A stretch of 16,466 nucleotides of DNA, from contig JADFOM010000022.1 in assembly GCA_022562835.1 (NCBI GenBank), positions 1-16,466 on the forward strand, in the 5' to 3' direction. The notes beneath the pieces are model-generated. The model was not told where the DNA came from. It made no database searches and saw nothing but the letters and a program-made list of their open reading frames with translations. Of the stretch, positions 5,735 to 14,522 are shown one piece after another. The position numbers and the translations under genes are program-made. How positions within the stretch are numbered: position 1 is the stretch's first letter; each line of letters opens with the position of its first letter. This stretch comes from Acidobacteriota bacterium. GTDB lineage: Bacteria; Actinomycetota; Acidimicrobiia; Acidimicrobiales; SHLQ01.

Positions 5735-8700
5735 ATGATTTCTGCACCGGTGGATTCTGTTGATTCGAAGCGCACGTGGACCGTTCCCTTCGGCGTCGAA
5801 CTGGTTGGCGCGCTGGCCCAAGCGATCAGCTGTGCAAAGGCCGGTTCACCGCTGCGACCGGTGACCGTGATCGTCCCGCGGTTCGTCGTAGGCCTACGTA
5901 TGCGCCGCTCGCTCGCCGCGGCGGGTATTGGGGTGGCCAACACATCGTTCGTAACCACCACCGAACTCTCGTTTGCCATCACCGGGCACCGACCTTCCGA
6001 TCGAGTGAGCACGGAGCAGGTGCAATCCTCAGCGCGGGCTGCCGCCGCAGTGCCACAGAGCCGGTTCTCGTCGCTCATCGCCCACCCGTCGACACAGATG
6101 GCCTTGGCTGGAACCCATCGCACACTCCACGAGATCGGGCGGAAAAACCGTGAGCTGCTGCGTGCTCGAGGCTCCGAGCGCACCGTTGAACTGATCGACA
6201 CGATCGAACGGATGGACGCATGTCTCGGCCGACGTATCACCGATGCTGAAGTTGTCTGGTCTGCGGTCGAGCGCTTGGCGTCCGATCCTCCCGACCAGCA
6301 CGACAGGTTCATCATCGTCCAAACCGAATGGCCTGGGCCGGCTGACGCAGCACTGATCAAGACCCTTCGAAAAACACGCGATGCGGCGCTCGTTGACGGG
6401 GTCGGCGCTGTTAGCGCAACCGAGCGCTCCGCCTTCAGTTTTATTGCCGAACGCATCGCAGGACCCACCGAGATCGTCGAGGCGCACGACCCTGCAGCCG
6501 AAGTCACAGCCGTGTTGCGTCGCGTGGCCCGGCTGATCGACGAGGGTATGGCGGCCGATCGCATCGCCATCGTCTATCCCGGCCCTGGTCCCTATCTCCG
6601 AATCATCACCGAACAGCTCACCCGTCTCGGTGTCGCCTGGTTCGCTCCATCGACAAACACGATCGCGTCCACCCTTGTTGGACGCGTCCTTGAGCGATTC
6701 ATCAGCCTCATTGCCTCCGATGGTCCCGCCTTTGAACGCGACGCCGTTGTCGACCTGCTGGCGTCGGGTCCACTCGTGATCTCCAAGCTCTCGGCAAGCC
6801 GGGTCGACGATCTGTCGAGGCGCGCCGGCGTGATCGCAGGCCTCGACGATTGGCAGACCAAGTTCGCAGTGATGATCAGAGCGCACGAACAACGTCGCTC
6901 CGCGCGCGGCCGCGACGACGTTTCCGGGGGTGAGCAGGCCGCTGTGCGTCAAGAAATCGATGATCTCAGCGAGGTGATCGGTCTGATCGAGCGTCTCGCC
7001 GAACTAGCCGATCTCTGTCTCGTCGCAGACACATGGGAGGCGCGCTCGGTCGGTCTAGCGACGGCCCTTTCAGCGCTTGTTGGCGGCGAGGCGGAGATGA
7101 AGCACTGGCCCGACGAAGCAATCGAAGCGCGCGGCCAGATCAATTCGGCGCTCTCTCGCCTCGTTGGCCTTGACGCGATCGAACCCAACGCTTCGCTCGC
7201 TACATTCGTCGGCGCGTTGCAAGCGGCCCTTGGCACCGCCGCTCCGGCTCATGGTGTCAACGGCAGGGGTGTCGGGGTGATGCCCCTCGCCGATACGGGA
7301 GCGCTCGACGTAGCCGCAGTGTTTATCACCGGGCTAAACGAAGGGTCACTGCCAGCCTCATCGGCAGAAGACTCGATGATCGACGACGCTCAGAGACGCC
7401 TGCTCTCCGAGGGGGTCCTACAGACCCGTCATAGTCGACGCCAGGCTCAGGAGGTTTCGCTGGCGGCCGCCCTGGCAGCAGGCTGCCAAGAGCGTGTCTT
7501 GAGCATGTCTCGAAGCGATCCTCGAAGCGGCCGTCTTCTGATGCCATCGCGCTGGCTCATCGAACTTGTCGGCGACATGACAGATGCGACGCTGGACGCC
7601 GGCGATTGGCCGTTGGTTGTCGATGAACGGATCTCGAGGGAGGGGCTTGTTGACGTCGGGGTGTCTCACTACCTAGATGTAGCCGATTTCGACCTGTTCG
7701 ATGCCGCCCGGCGCTGGCCGTCGCAGTTGCCTCAGGTCGTCGACGACGACTCGATTGCGCGGCGTTCGCTCCAGTTTCTCGAAAAGCGTTCGGCGCCGTT
7801 CGCTACAGACGTCGACGGGATCATCGGGCCGGGAGCGATCTCGCGTACCGATGTGATGTCGGCCACAAGGCTCGAGAGTTGGGCCCGCTGTCCGATGCGT
7901 TACTACTACGAATACGTTCTTGAGATCGGCGAAGTTCCTCGCCCAGAGCGTGTGGTCGACCTTGGCGCGGCTGACCGTGGAACGGTAGTGCACCGGGTGC
8001 TCGAGGAGTTCCTGTCCCCGGTTGTGGCTGCTCCATTCGAGGATCGTCCGGCCCCTTCGGCACCTTGGACCGAAAACGACTGGGTGCGTCTGGAGACGAT
8101 TGCTCAGGCCCACTTCGACGCACTCGAGCAGTCCGGCCAGGGTGGTCGCCCGCTTCTTTGGCGACTTGCGACAGAACAGATTCGTAGAGATCTCCATGAC
8201 TGGTTGCGAGCGGATGACGCGGTGAGGGCGGCGTTCGGGTCAACTCCCGAAGCGGTTGAGTTTGCGATCGGTGTCGGCAAAAATCCGCCCGTCGAGCTAC
8301 ATCTCCCCTCCGGTCGGACCGTGTCCCTACGCGGATTCGCCGATCGTGTGGATCGCCAGGCCAATGGATCGGCCGTCGTATTCGATTACAAAACCGGCAG
8401 GGCTCCCAAACCGACGGAGTTCGAATCCGACATCACAGCGGGCGGCACCCGGCTTCAACTCGGTGTATATGCCCTGGCGGTCGATGATCCTTCTGTCGAT
8501 GCGGACCCACATGCGTACTACTGGTACGTCAGCGCCAAGGGTGGGTTCGCACGGCTCGGCTACGCGTTCGACGATGAGTGCCGCGCACGCTTCGTCGATG
8601 TCGTAGACGAGATAGTGCAGGGCATCGACGAGGGTTTCTTTGCAATGAATCCGGGTAGCTACAACGCCTATTTCAACGCTCACGACGGCTGTCGCTACTG

Positions 8701-8800
8701 CCCGTTCGACCGAATCTGTCCAATCGGCCGCGCTCAACAGGTCGCAGACAAGCAGATCCCGGTGCCGGTTTCGGCCCCATCCATGGGCGTTAGCCGATGA
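5735..8800 (+). CDS. addB-like: AddB-like PD-(D/E)XK nuclease with 4Fe-4S cysteines (double-strand-break processing)
   Basis: The product has 1021 residues, near the size usual for AddB. The N-terminal half is an inactive helicase-like fold: V-T-V-I-V-P-R at about 43-49 has no Walker A, and the family signature F-I-T-G-L-N-E-G-x-L-P lies at 530-540. The C-terminal nuclease has H753 (G-T-V-V-H), D870 (F-A-D-R-V-D), D884 and K886 (F-D-Y-K-T), and Q908 with Y912 (Q-L-G-V-Y). Cys719 (W-A-R-C-P) together with C986-x2-C989-x5-C995 reproduces the four-cysteine spacing of the AddB iron-sulphur nuclease. It should pair with the next gene product to resect DNA ends for RecA-dependent repair in the cytoplasm. 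Its TGA overlaps the next ATG as ATGA, implying coupled translation. Mycobacterial AdnAB differs in having helicase motors in both subunits; the missing Walker A here favours an AddAB-type complex. Confidence 0.88.
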   Translation: MISAPVDSVDSKRTWTVPFGVELVGALAQAISCAKAGSPLRPVTVIVPRFVVGLRMRRSLAAAGIGVANTSFVTTTELSFAITGHRPSDRVSTEQVQSSARAAAAVPQSRFSSLIAHPSTQMALAGTHRTLHEIGRKNRELLRARGSERTVELIDTIERMDACLGRRITDAEVVWSAVERLASDPPDQHDRFIIVQTEWPGPADAALIKTLRKTRDAALVDGVGAVSATERSAFSFIAERIAGPTEIVEAHDPAAEVTAVLRRVARLIDEGMAADRIAIVYPGPGPYLRIITEQLTRLGVAWFAPSTNTIASTLVGRVLERFISLIASDGPAFERDAVVDLLASGPLVISKLSASRVDDLSRRAGVIAGLDDWQTKFAVMIRAHEQRRSARGRDDVSGGEQAAVRQEIDDLSEVIGLIERLAELADLCLVADTWEARSVGLATALSALVGGEAEMKHWPDEAIEARGQINSALSRLVGLDAIEPNASLATFVGALQAALGTAAPAHGVNGRGVGVMPLADTGALDVAAVFITGLNEGSLPASSAEDSMIDDAQRRLLSEGVLQTRHSRRQAQEVSLAAALAAGCQERVLSMSRSDPRSGRLLMPSRWLIELVGDMTDATLDAGDWPLVVDERISREGLVDVGVSHYLDVADFDLFDAARRWPSQLPQVVDDDSIARRSLQFLEKRSAPFATDVDGIIGPGAISRTDVMSATRLESWARCPMRYYYEYVLEIGEVPRPERVVDLGAADRGTVVHRVLEEFLSPVVAAPFEDRPAPSAPWTENDWVRLETIAQAHFDALEQSGQGGRPLLWRLATEQIRRDLHDWLRADDAVRAAFGSTPEAVEFAIGVGKNPPVELHLPSGRTVSLRGFADRVDRQANGSAVVFDYKTGRAPKPTEFESDITAGGTRLQLGVYALAVDDPSVDADPHAYYWYVSAKGGFARLGYAFDDECRARFVDVVDEIVQGIDEGFFAMNPGSYNAYFNAHDGCRYCPFDRICPIGRAQQVADKQIPVPVSAPSMGVSR

Positions 8801-11800
8801 CCGATCTCATCGATGCGTCTGCGCGCGCAATGATTTGTCACGACGGGCTGGACAGGACGTTGTTCGTCGAAGCCGGTGCCGGAACGGGCAAGACGACCCA
8901 GCTGGTCGAACGGGTTGTCAACCTGGTGTGCAACCGCGGCGTAGCCATAGGGGAGATTGCGGCGATCACCTTTACCGAAGCTGCGGCTGCGGAACTAAGG
9001 ATGCGTCTGCGAGATGCGTTCGAGCAGCGCCGCCGCGATGCCGCGAGCGCGGAACACGTTGCAGTAGTCGATGCAGCGCTCGACGATCTCGATGTGGCTG
9101 CGATCTCGACGTTGCATGCGTTCGCGCAGCGCGTAGTGGTGGCACACGGCACGGCTATCGGAATTCCGCCTGGCATCGAGGTCCTCGACGAAGTCGAGTC
9201 GCTCCTGGGGTTCCAAGCGCGCTGGAGTGAGTTTCTCGACGAGCTCTACGAGCGCCGTGATGCCGAGGAGTTGATCATCGCCGCGTTGATGCTCGACATT
9301 TCGATCGACAATCCGCATAGGAACGGACTGCGTCAGGTGGCGTTGGCCATGAACGACAATTGGGACCGTCTCGAACACTTCCGATCGGTCGACCAGTCGT
9401 CGCTTCAAGTCGACTGGGCACCGGCGTTCGAGGGGTGCAAGACCCTTAAGGGCTTGGTCGAGCAGTGCAACGTCGACGACGACCCACTCGTGCTGCGGGT
9501 CCTCGAAGAGTTCATCCCATTTGTCCTGAGCATAAACGATGCGGATTCGACCATCGAACGACTCCGATTGCTCGCGTCACACAAAGGGTGGAAGCCGGGT
9601 CGACTCGGCCGCAAGGAGAACTGGGATGACGTTGCCGAGGTGCGGTCGCAGGTCGTTGAGGTGTCCGACACGCTCAGCAATCTGCGCGCGACAGTCGTTG
9701 ACGCTGTGCTGCTTGCGCTCGCCGCCGCGGTAGCGACGTTCACCGAACGCGCAGCGGATGCTCGAGCTCGCAGCGGCCAGCTCGAATTCCACGATCTCCT
9801 CGTTCAAGCGCGACGGCTGGTTTGCTCCAACAGCGCAGCGCGGTTGGCCTTGCACGAGCGCTACCGCTACCTCCTGCTGGACGAATTTCAAGATAGCGAC
9901 CCGATACAGGTCGAGATAGCGGTTGCGATAGCGGCTAACTCATCGCTTGAGGACGGTTGGGAGGCTGCGCAGCCACCGGAGGGATCTCTGTTCTTCGTCG
10001 GAGACCCGAAGCAATCGATATATCGTTTCAGACGTGCCGATATCGCGCTCTTCCTAGCCGCGCGCGAGGCGTTCGGCGGTTCGGATGTCGTACGGCTCTC
10101 ACAGAACTTCCGCACGGTGGAACCCGTTGTCGAATTCGTCAACGCTGTGTTCGGCGACCTCATGGCCAAAGGGGTGCCCGGTCGACAGCCCGCCTACGAG
10201 CCCCTTCGATCAGGTAGGCCCTCATCGATCGACGCCGATCACCGCCCAACGGTGTTTGGTCATGCACACGAGGAGGCAAACGCTGGCGAGCTTCGAACTT
10301 TCGAGGCCGGCGACGTTGCCGCCCATGTCTCAGCGATGCTCATAGCCCCAGAGCATTGGCCGGTGTTTGACCGACCATCGAAGCAATGGCGCCCCATGCG
10401 CCCCGAGGACGTCGCCGTCCTCGTTCCAACCCGTACTTCACTGACCTTTCTTCAAGACGCGTTCGGTAATGCCGGCGTCGACTATCGACTTGAAACCGGC
10501 ACATTGCTCTACGACACCGACGAGGTCCGCGAGGTATTGCTCACCTTGGCTGCGGTCGACGATCCGGGCGACGAGATCGCCATTGTTGGTGCGCTTCGCA
10601 GCTCGCTGCTCGGCGTCACCGACGTCGAACTTGCCCAATGGCGCACACAGGGTCTACCCCTTGACTACCGATTGTTGCCTGTTGATGGGCCAGTGGGCGC
10701 CGCGCTTGGCTTCCTCGCTGAGTTGCACGATCGCCGATGGTCGCTTTCGCTTTCGGCGTTGATCGAGCAGATCTATGTGCGACGTCATGTCGCAGCGCTG
10801 GCCTACGGAACCTCACGTCCCGAGGACCGCATGCGTTCACTGCGATTCCTATTGGATCAGGCTCGACTGTTCGCCGACTCCAACGGCGGCGACCTGAGAC
10901 GGTTCCTTGCGTGGGCAAAACTTCAGGCCGCCGATGGGGCCCGTGTTCACGAACCCGTTGCAGATGACGGGTCAGCGGCGGTGAGGATTCTCACGATGCA
11001 CGGCTCGAAAGGGCTCGAGTATCCGATCGTGTTCCTGTCAGGGCTGACAACACAGATACAGAAAGGGTCGCGAGGTCCGCAGATCTACTACGGGAATGAT
11101 TCCGCAGCGCCCGAGGTCAGCCTCACCAAAAACCTCGAGACAACGAACTTCGACCGAATACGCGATCTCGAGGCCGAGATGGACGGGTATGAAGCTTGCC
11201 GCTTGCTATATGTCGCTGCTACGCGAGCCCGCGATCACCTGTTCGTGAGTGGTCATCATCGGTCGAAAACGTCGAGCCACGGCGCAACGATGTTCGAAGC
11301 GGCGCGATGTCACTCCGGGTTGGTCCGCAGCCCTGGTCGGCCCGTTCCCGCAAGGGTTGATCAAGCGGCGGTCCGCGGTGTCGAGACAAATGAGGTCGAG
11401 TCGCATACGAGCGGCGACCGATCTCACCGCAAGACTGAGTCGACTCGCAGTTCACGACACCAATGGCAACAAGCAAGGGCGACGGCACTCGACGCGGCGG
11501 CTAGGCAGACGGTCGTCGCGGCCTCGTCGTTGAACGACTCGCACAGGCCGTCCGGGCGAGGGGAGAGGGGCACCGCCATCGGTCTGGCACTACACGCAGT
11601 AATGGAGCAGGTCGACCTGGTCGATCCAGTCGGAATCGAAGCACTCGCAACACACTGCGCAGCCGCCGAGGGGATTACCGAACAAGCCCCGACGATTGCC
11701 GCTATGGCCATCGGAGCGCTCGGGTGCGACGTGATGATGCTCGCCCGCGATCTGCCGCATCATCGGGAGGTGTTCGTTGCGGCGCCGTTCGAGGATCGCG

Positions 11801-12078
11801 TCATCGAGGGTTATATCGACTTGTTGATCGAGGGTCCCGACGGTCTGATCGTGGTGGACTACAAGACCGATGTCGCCGATCCCGCCGAGCTGGAAACTGC
11901 TTATGGCATTCAGCTGGCGTCCTATGCCTACTGCCTCGAGCACAGCACCGGTCGCAACGTCACCTCCGCGGTGCTGCTGTGTTGCTCTGTTTCGTCGACC
12001 GCCGCTCGCTCGATCGATCTGACGGCAGCGAGCCGCGAGTTGAGGGAACGACTGGCACCTGTAGGTCCGCTTCCTTAG
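8797..12078 (+). CDS. addA-like: AddA-like UvrD-family helicase-nuclease
   Basis: The 1093-residue product is an SF1 helicase with a C-terminal nuclease. Helicase motifs, in order: Walker A G-A-G-T-G-K-T-T at 27-34; A-I-T-F-T-E near 55-60; D-E-F-Q-D-S at 362-367; G-D-P-K-Q-S-I-Y-R-F from 402; L-S-Q-N-F-R at 434-439; T-M-H-G-S-K-G-L-E at 733-741; L-L-Y-V-A-A-T-R-A-R at 803-812. A Ser/Arg/Thr-rich linker (about 845-905) leads to a PD-(D/E)XK nuclease with H933, D1008 (G-Y-I-D), D1021 and K1023 (V-D-Y-K-T), Q1039 and Y1043. All motifs look intact. It is the ATP-driven motor and one of two nucleases of a predicted end-resection complex with the AddB-like partner, whose stop codon it overlaps. A RecB-like label is possible, but no RecC or RecD gene is present and the partner is AddB-like. 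Confidence 0.9.
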   Translation: MTDLIDASARAMICHDGLDRTLFVEAGAGTGKTTQLVERVVNLVCNRGVAIGEIAAITFTEAAAAELRMRLRDAFEQRRRDAASAEHVAVVDAALDDLDVAAISTLHAFAQRVVVAHGTAIGIPPGIEVLDEVESLLGFQARWSEFLDELYERRDAEELIIAALMLDISIDNPHRNGLRQVALAMNDNWDRLEHFRSVDQSSLQVDWAPAFEGCKTLKGLVEQCNVDDDPLVLRVLEEFIPFVLSINDADSTIERLRLLASHKGWKPGRLGRKENWDDVAEVRSQVVEVSDTLSNLRATVVDAVLLALAAAVATFTERAADARARSGQLEFHDLLVQARRLVCSNSAARLALHERYRYLLLDEFQDSDPIQVEIAVAIAANSSLEDGWEAAQPPEGSLFFVGDPKQSIYRFRRADIALFLAAREAFGGSDVVRLSQNFRTVEPVVEFVNAVFGDLMAKGVPGRQPAYEPLRSGRPSSIDADHRPTVFGHAHEEANAGELRTFEAGDVAAHVSAMLIAPEHWPVFDRPSKQWRPMRPEDVAVLVPTRTSLTFLQDAFGNAGVDYRLETGTLLYDTDEVREVLLTLAAVDDPGDEIAIVGALRSSLLGVTDVELAQWRTQGLPLDYRLLPVDGPVGAALGFLAELHDRRWSLSLSALIEQIYVRRHVAALAYGTSRPEDRMRSLRFLLDQARLFADSNGGDLRRFLAWAKLQAADGARVHEPVADDGSAAVRILTMHGSKGLEYPIVFLSGLTTQIQKGSRGPQIYYGNDSAAPEVSLTKNLETTNFDRIRDLEAEMDGYEACRLLYVAATRARDHLFVSGHHRSKTSSHGATMFEAARCHSGLVRSPGRPVPARVDQAAVRGVETNEVESHTSGDRSHRKTESTRSSRHQWQQARATALDAAARQTVVAASSLNDSHRPSGRGERGTAIGLALHAVMEQVDLVDPVGIEALATHCAAAEGITEQAPTIAAMAIGALGCDVMMLARDLPHHREVFVAAPFEDRVIEGYIDLLIEGPDGLIVVDYKTDVADPAELETAYGIQLASYAYCLEHSTGRNVTSAVLLCCSVSSTAARSIDLTAASRELRERLAPVGPLP

Positions 12079-12081
12079 ACT
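12052..12081 (+). promoter_or_regulatory. Candidate promoter for the repeat-protease gene
   Basis: CTGGCA (12052-12057) and TAGACT (12076-12081) are spaced by 18 bases. The -10 box overlaps the TAG stop of the AddA-like gene. Transcription would start near 12088 and leave a leader of about 45 bases containing the AGGAG at 12122-12126. Its presence suggests the protease gene is not merely an operon extension of the Add-like genes. Confidence 0.4.
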
Positions 12082-12121
12082 TTCGCGGTTCGCCACCACG
12101 GCGGATGAGAAGTGACTGCGC

Positions 12122-12126
12122 AGGAG
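12122..12126 (+). promoter_or_regulatory. Ribosome binding site AGGAG that decides the start at 12133
   Basis: AGGAG lies 6 bases before a GTG at 12133. The longer in-frame choice, GTG at 12112, has only a weak GAGA upstream. The shorter protein starts directly before the signal peptide. Confidence 0.65.
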
Positions 12127-12132
12127 ACCGTT

Positions 12133-14166
12133 GTGTTCGCAGAATCCCCGCAGCGGCGCTGGTCGACGAGCCGCCTCGTAGCGCTGGTGATCGCCGCCGT
12201 TGCCGCTTCGCTGTCAGCGGCGCCCGCTTCGGCCGCCGTACATCGGCCGACCTCATCGGTGGTTGCCTACGCAGCGCCTTCACCGGACCCGCCCGGGGGT
12301 ATCTACGCGGCGATCCCCCCTCGACGCGTGTTGGATACGCGAGTAGGCCACGGTGCGACCACACCGGGACGGGATTCGATTCTGTCCGTTCGGGTCGCGG
12401 GAACCGCAGGGGTGCCCGGCGGCGCCACGGCGGTCGTTGTGAACCTCACCGTAACCAATACGACCGATGCAGGATTCGTGTCGGTGTGGCCGACCGGTCG
12501 GCCAAGGCCGCTCGTCTCGTCGCTCAATCCCCAACGGAGCGATCAGACAATCGCCAACCTGGTGACGGTGCCGATTGGCAAGGGAGGACGGATCTCTCTC
12601 TATACACAACGGCGAGCCGATCTCATCGTCGACATACAGGGCTACTACACCCCGGCGGAGGTCGGTCGCGTGGGGCGTTTGAAATCTATCGCGCCGACCA
12701 GAGTGCTCGACACGCGTGTCACCGGCTCTCGGTTCGGGATCCGAGCCGAGCGCACGTTCAATCTCGTCGGTGTCGGTGGCATCACGCGGAAGTCTCGTGC
12801 GGCGGTGCTGAACGTAACGGTTGACGATGCTTTCGAAAAGGGCTTCTGGAGTGTTTATCCGGCCAAAACCCGGCGCCCTGAAGCAAGCAACCTCAACATC
12901 GAATTCACTGGTCAAACAATTGCTAACCAGGTGGTCGTCGGCCTCACTAACGGGCGCTTCTCGGTCTACTCCCAGCGAGGTGGTGAGCTCATCGTCGACC
13001 TGGTCGGTTCCTATACTGGCACCGACGCGCCGCCTTCGGCCGAGGGTCGCTTTGTGTCGGTCAATCCGACGCGACTCTTGGATACCCGCGGTGGGTACAA
13101 GCCGTTGGCGTCGACCACTACCGAGGTGCCGATTCACAATCGAGCCGGCCTTGGTGCCAACGGGATCGCAGCGGTGGCCTTGAATGTCACCGTGACCGAG
13201 TCGACCGATGCGGGCTACTTCACGGTGTGGCATTCGCGTACCTACCGTCCGTTTACGTCGAACATCAATGCGGCCTCGCCGGACGAGACGATCGCCAATC
13301 ACGTCGTCACCCCGATCAGCGGGGCGGGAGTCGGCGTTTTCACCCAGCGTGGCGGACACCTGATTGCGGATATTTCGGGCTACTTCACCGGCCAGGCGAT
13401 CGCTGCCAACCTGCCTCCGCCCGTCCCGGTACAGAATACATCGGCGCCAGGATCGGCGACCGACTTCGCTTATTCATTGGCGCTCAACGGCAACCGCCTC
13501 GAGGGTGGAACGCGCAGCGGTGATCCAATTCGCTGGGACCCGTGCCGGTCGATCCGCTACGTCGTGAACTATGGGAACGAACGTGGCCGCTACAAACAGT
13601 TGGTGCGAGAGGCGTTCGATCGACTCTCTGCGGCTACCGGTTTGCGCTTTGTGGATCGTGGTGAGAGCTCGTTTATTCCGACGTCCGCGAGTCCACATCC
13701 GTTCAGTCCGGAGGACGCATATGCCGGACGGAGCGAGTTCGACGTGCTGGTCGCGTTCGCGGATTCGAAACAGACCGACTCAGTGCCAGGCAGTGTGGCG
13801 GGAGTGGCCAATGTGGCCTGGGTTGGGCCCGCCGGGGTAAAACCGGACTACGTCATAGCGTCGGTTGTGGTTGACCACCAGGACGTCTCGGATAGCCCGT
13901 TGTGGTCCTCGGTCGGTGCAGGGCCAGTCTTGCTGCACGAACTTGGCCACGTTGTCGGATTGGCACACTCGTCAGCGAAACAGCTGATGTCGCCTGTAGC
14001 GCGACCCGGAGGACCGCCGAGTTTTCGGCGTGGCGATCTCGCTGGACTCTGGCATGTTGGAGCGTTTCCGGTGCGATGCGGACCGGCTGAAACCCTTGCT
14101 GCAAGTCCGAATCGTTTGTCCGGAACAGCACCGGATCTGGTTGTGGGCTGGGAGACTCAGTACTGA
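12133..14166 (+). CDS. Secreted matrixin-like zinc metalloprotease with three N-terminal RVLDTR repeats
   Basis: From the GTG at 12133 the product has 677 residues (684 if GTG 12112 is used). A Sec signal peptide covers about 8-34: an Arg pair, a hydrophobic Ala/Val core, and A-S-A near 32-34. Three repeats of about 124 residues follow, opening with R-V-L-D-T-R (66-70), V-L-D-T-R (from 191) and L-L-D-T-R (from 315), and closing with D-I-Q-G-Y-Y, D-L-V-G-S-Y and D-I-S-G-Y-F. The C-terminal domain (about 460-650) is a metzincin: H602-E-L-G-H606-V-V-G-L-A-H612 is the zinc site with Glu603 as the catalytic base, and Q-L-M619-S-P is the Met-turn. Cys471 and Cys649 bracket the domain and could form a disulphide. 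No pro-peptide cysteine switch is evident. It probably cuts proteins outside the cell; the repeats may bind the cell surface or a substrate. Confidence 0.87.
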   Translation: MFAESPQRRWSTSRLVALVIAAVAASLSAAPASAAVHRPTSSVVAYAAPSPDPPGGIYAAIPPRRVLDTRVGHGATTPGRDSILSVRVAGTAGVPGGATAVVVNLTVTNTTDAGFVSVWPTGRPRPLVSSLNPQRSDQTIANLVTVPIGKGGRISLYTQRRADLIVDIQGYYTPAEVGRVGRLKSIAPTRVLDTRVTGSRFGIRAERTFNLVGVGGITRKSRAAVLNVTVDDAFEKGFWSVYPAKTRRPEASNLNIEFTGQTIANQVVVGLTNGRFSVYSQRGGELIVDLVGSYTGTDAPPSAEGRFVSVNPTRLLDTRGGYKPLASTTTEVPIHNRAGLGANGIAAVALNVTVTESTDAGYFTVWHSRTYRPFTSNINAASPDETIANHVVTPISGAGVGVFTQRGGHLIADISGYFTGQAIAANLPPPVPVQNTSAPGSATDFAYSLALNGNRLEGGTRSGDPIRWDPCRSIRYVVNYGNERGRYKQLVREAFDRLSAATGLRFVDRGESSFIPTSASPHPFSPEDAYAGRSEFDVLVAFADSKQTDSVPGSVAGVANVAWVGPAGVKPDYVIASVVVDHQDVSDSPLWSSVGAGPVLLHELGHVVGLAHSSAKQLMSPVARPGGPPSFRRGDLAGLWHVGAFPVRCGPAETLAASPNRLSGTAPDLVVGWETQY

Positions 14167-14217
14167 AGCGATCTAGGGCTATGACGCTATTCCTATTATC
14201 TCAACCAAAACGGCAAA

Positions 14218-14239
14218 TCGCTCCTCGAAAGAGGAGCGA
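14218..14239 (+). terminator. Perfect 9-bp hairpin with GAAA tetraloop
   Basis: TCGCTCCTC and GAGGAGCGA pair over 9 bp around a GAAA (GNRA) loop, 51 bases after the protease stop codon. No T-run follows on the plus strand; on the minus strand the next bases are moderately T-rich. It probably ends or stabilises transcripts of the protease gene and may work in both directions. Confidence 0.55.
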
Positions 14240-14340
14240 ATAACGGAACCATAGCACAGTCAGATTTTCGTTTCCGGTTTTGCGGCCGATTTCTACGTAT
14301 TTCTAGGATTTTCTTTCGGAGTCCCTGAAAAGCGGTCTAT

Positions 14341-14366
14341 ATGAGAGATTCCTGGCGATCTCTCAT
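14341..14366. repeat. Perfect 9-bp inverted repeat ATGAGAGAT-N8-ATCTCTCAT
   Basis: Nine-base arms with an 8-base loop lie between the convergent protease and PPOX genes. It may be a hairpin at the end of the minus-strand transcript of the PPOX gene, but no T-run adjoins it on either strand. Confidence 0.5.
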
Positions 14367-14522
14367 CGCTGGCGGAGATGGCCATTGGTGATGGAGATGG
14401 TGTGTCTCGGCGGGAGACTTGATCGGTGGGGTCGGGTTCGATCCTCAGATCGGTGCGGGTCTGTTGAACGGCGTCGGCGGAGATCGACAGTTCCCTGGCA
14501 AGCTCGACGACGTCGTGTCGCG

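Larger units (their letters stand above)
14167..14522. other. Convergent intergenic region, AT-rich, with two hairpins
   Basis: No gene could be supported here. By hand count, 14181-14340 has about 44% GC, well below its neighbours. It holds hairpins at 14218-14239 and 14341-14366 and T-rich stretches with small direct repeats (ATTTCTA at 14289-14295 and 14299-14305; GATTTTC at 14263 and 14307). The part from about 14418 to 14520 has a coding-like frame on the minus strand but no start codon. Confidence 0.6.

Noticed and set aside
5521..6570. Long upstream extension (350 codons) of the minus-strand frame of the unknown gene at 4732-5520
   Set aside because: The extension is antisense to the AddB-like gene, is rich in Arg, Ser and Thr as expected for a shadow frame, and a good ribosome site supports the ATG at 5520.
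6029..6952. 307-codon minus-strand frame inside the AddB-like gene
   Set aside because: Antisense shadow with no recognisable motif, and the sense strand carries a conserved protein.
11724..12824. 366-codon plus-strand frame spanning the end of the AddA-like gene and the start of the protease gene
   Set aside because: It is very Arg/Ser/Gly-rich with no motif and runs in a different frame across two genes with clear domains.
12280..13359. 359-codon minus-strand frame opposite the RVLDTR repeats
   Set aside because: It is an antisense shadow kept open by the GC-rich codon pattern of the real gene; no start signal or domain.
14218..14366. CRISPR-like or transposon-end repeats from the hairpins
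   Set aside because: The two hairpins differ in sequence, there is no regular repeat-spacer pattern, and no transposase or target duplication is visible.
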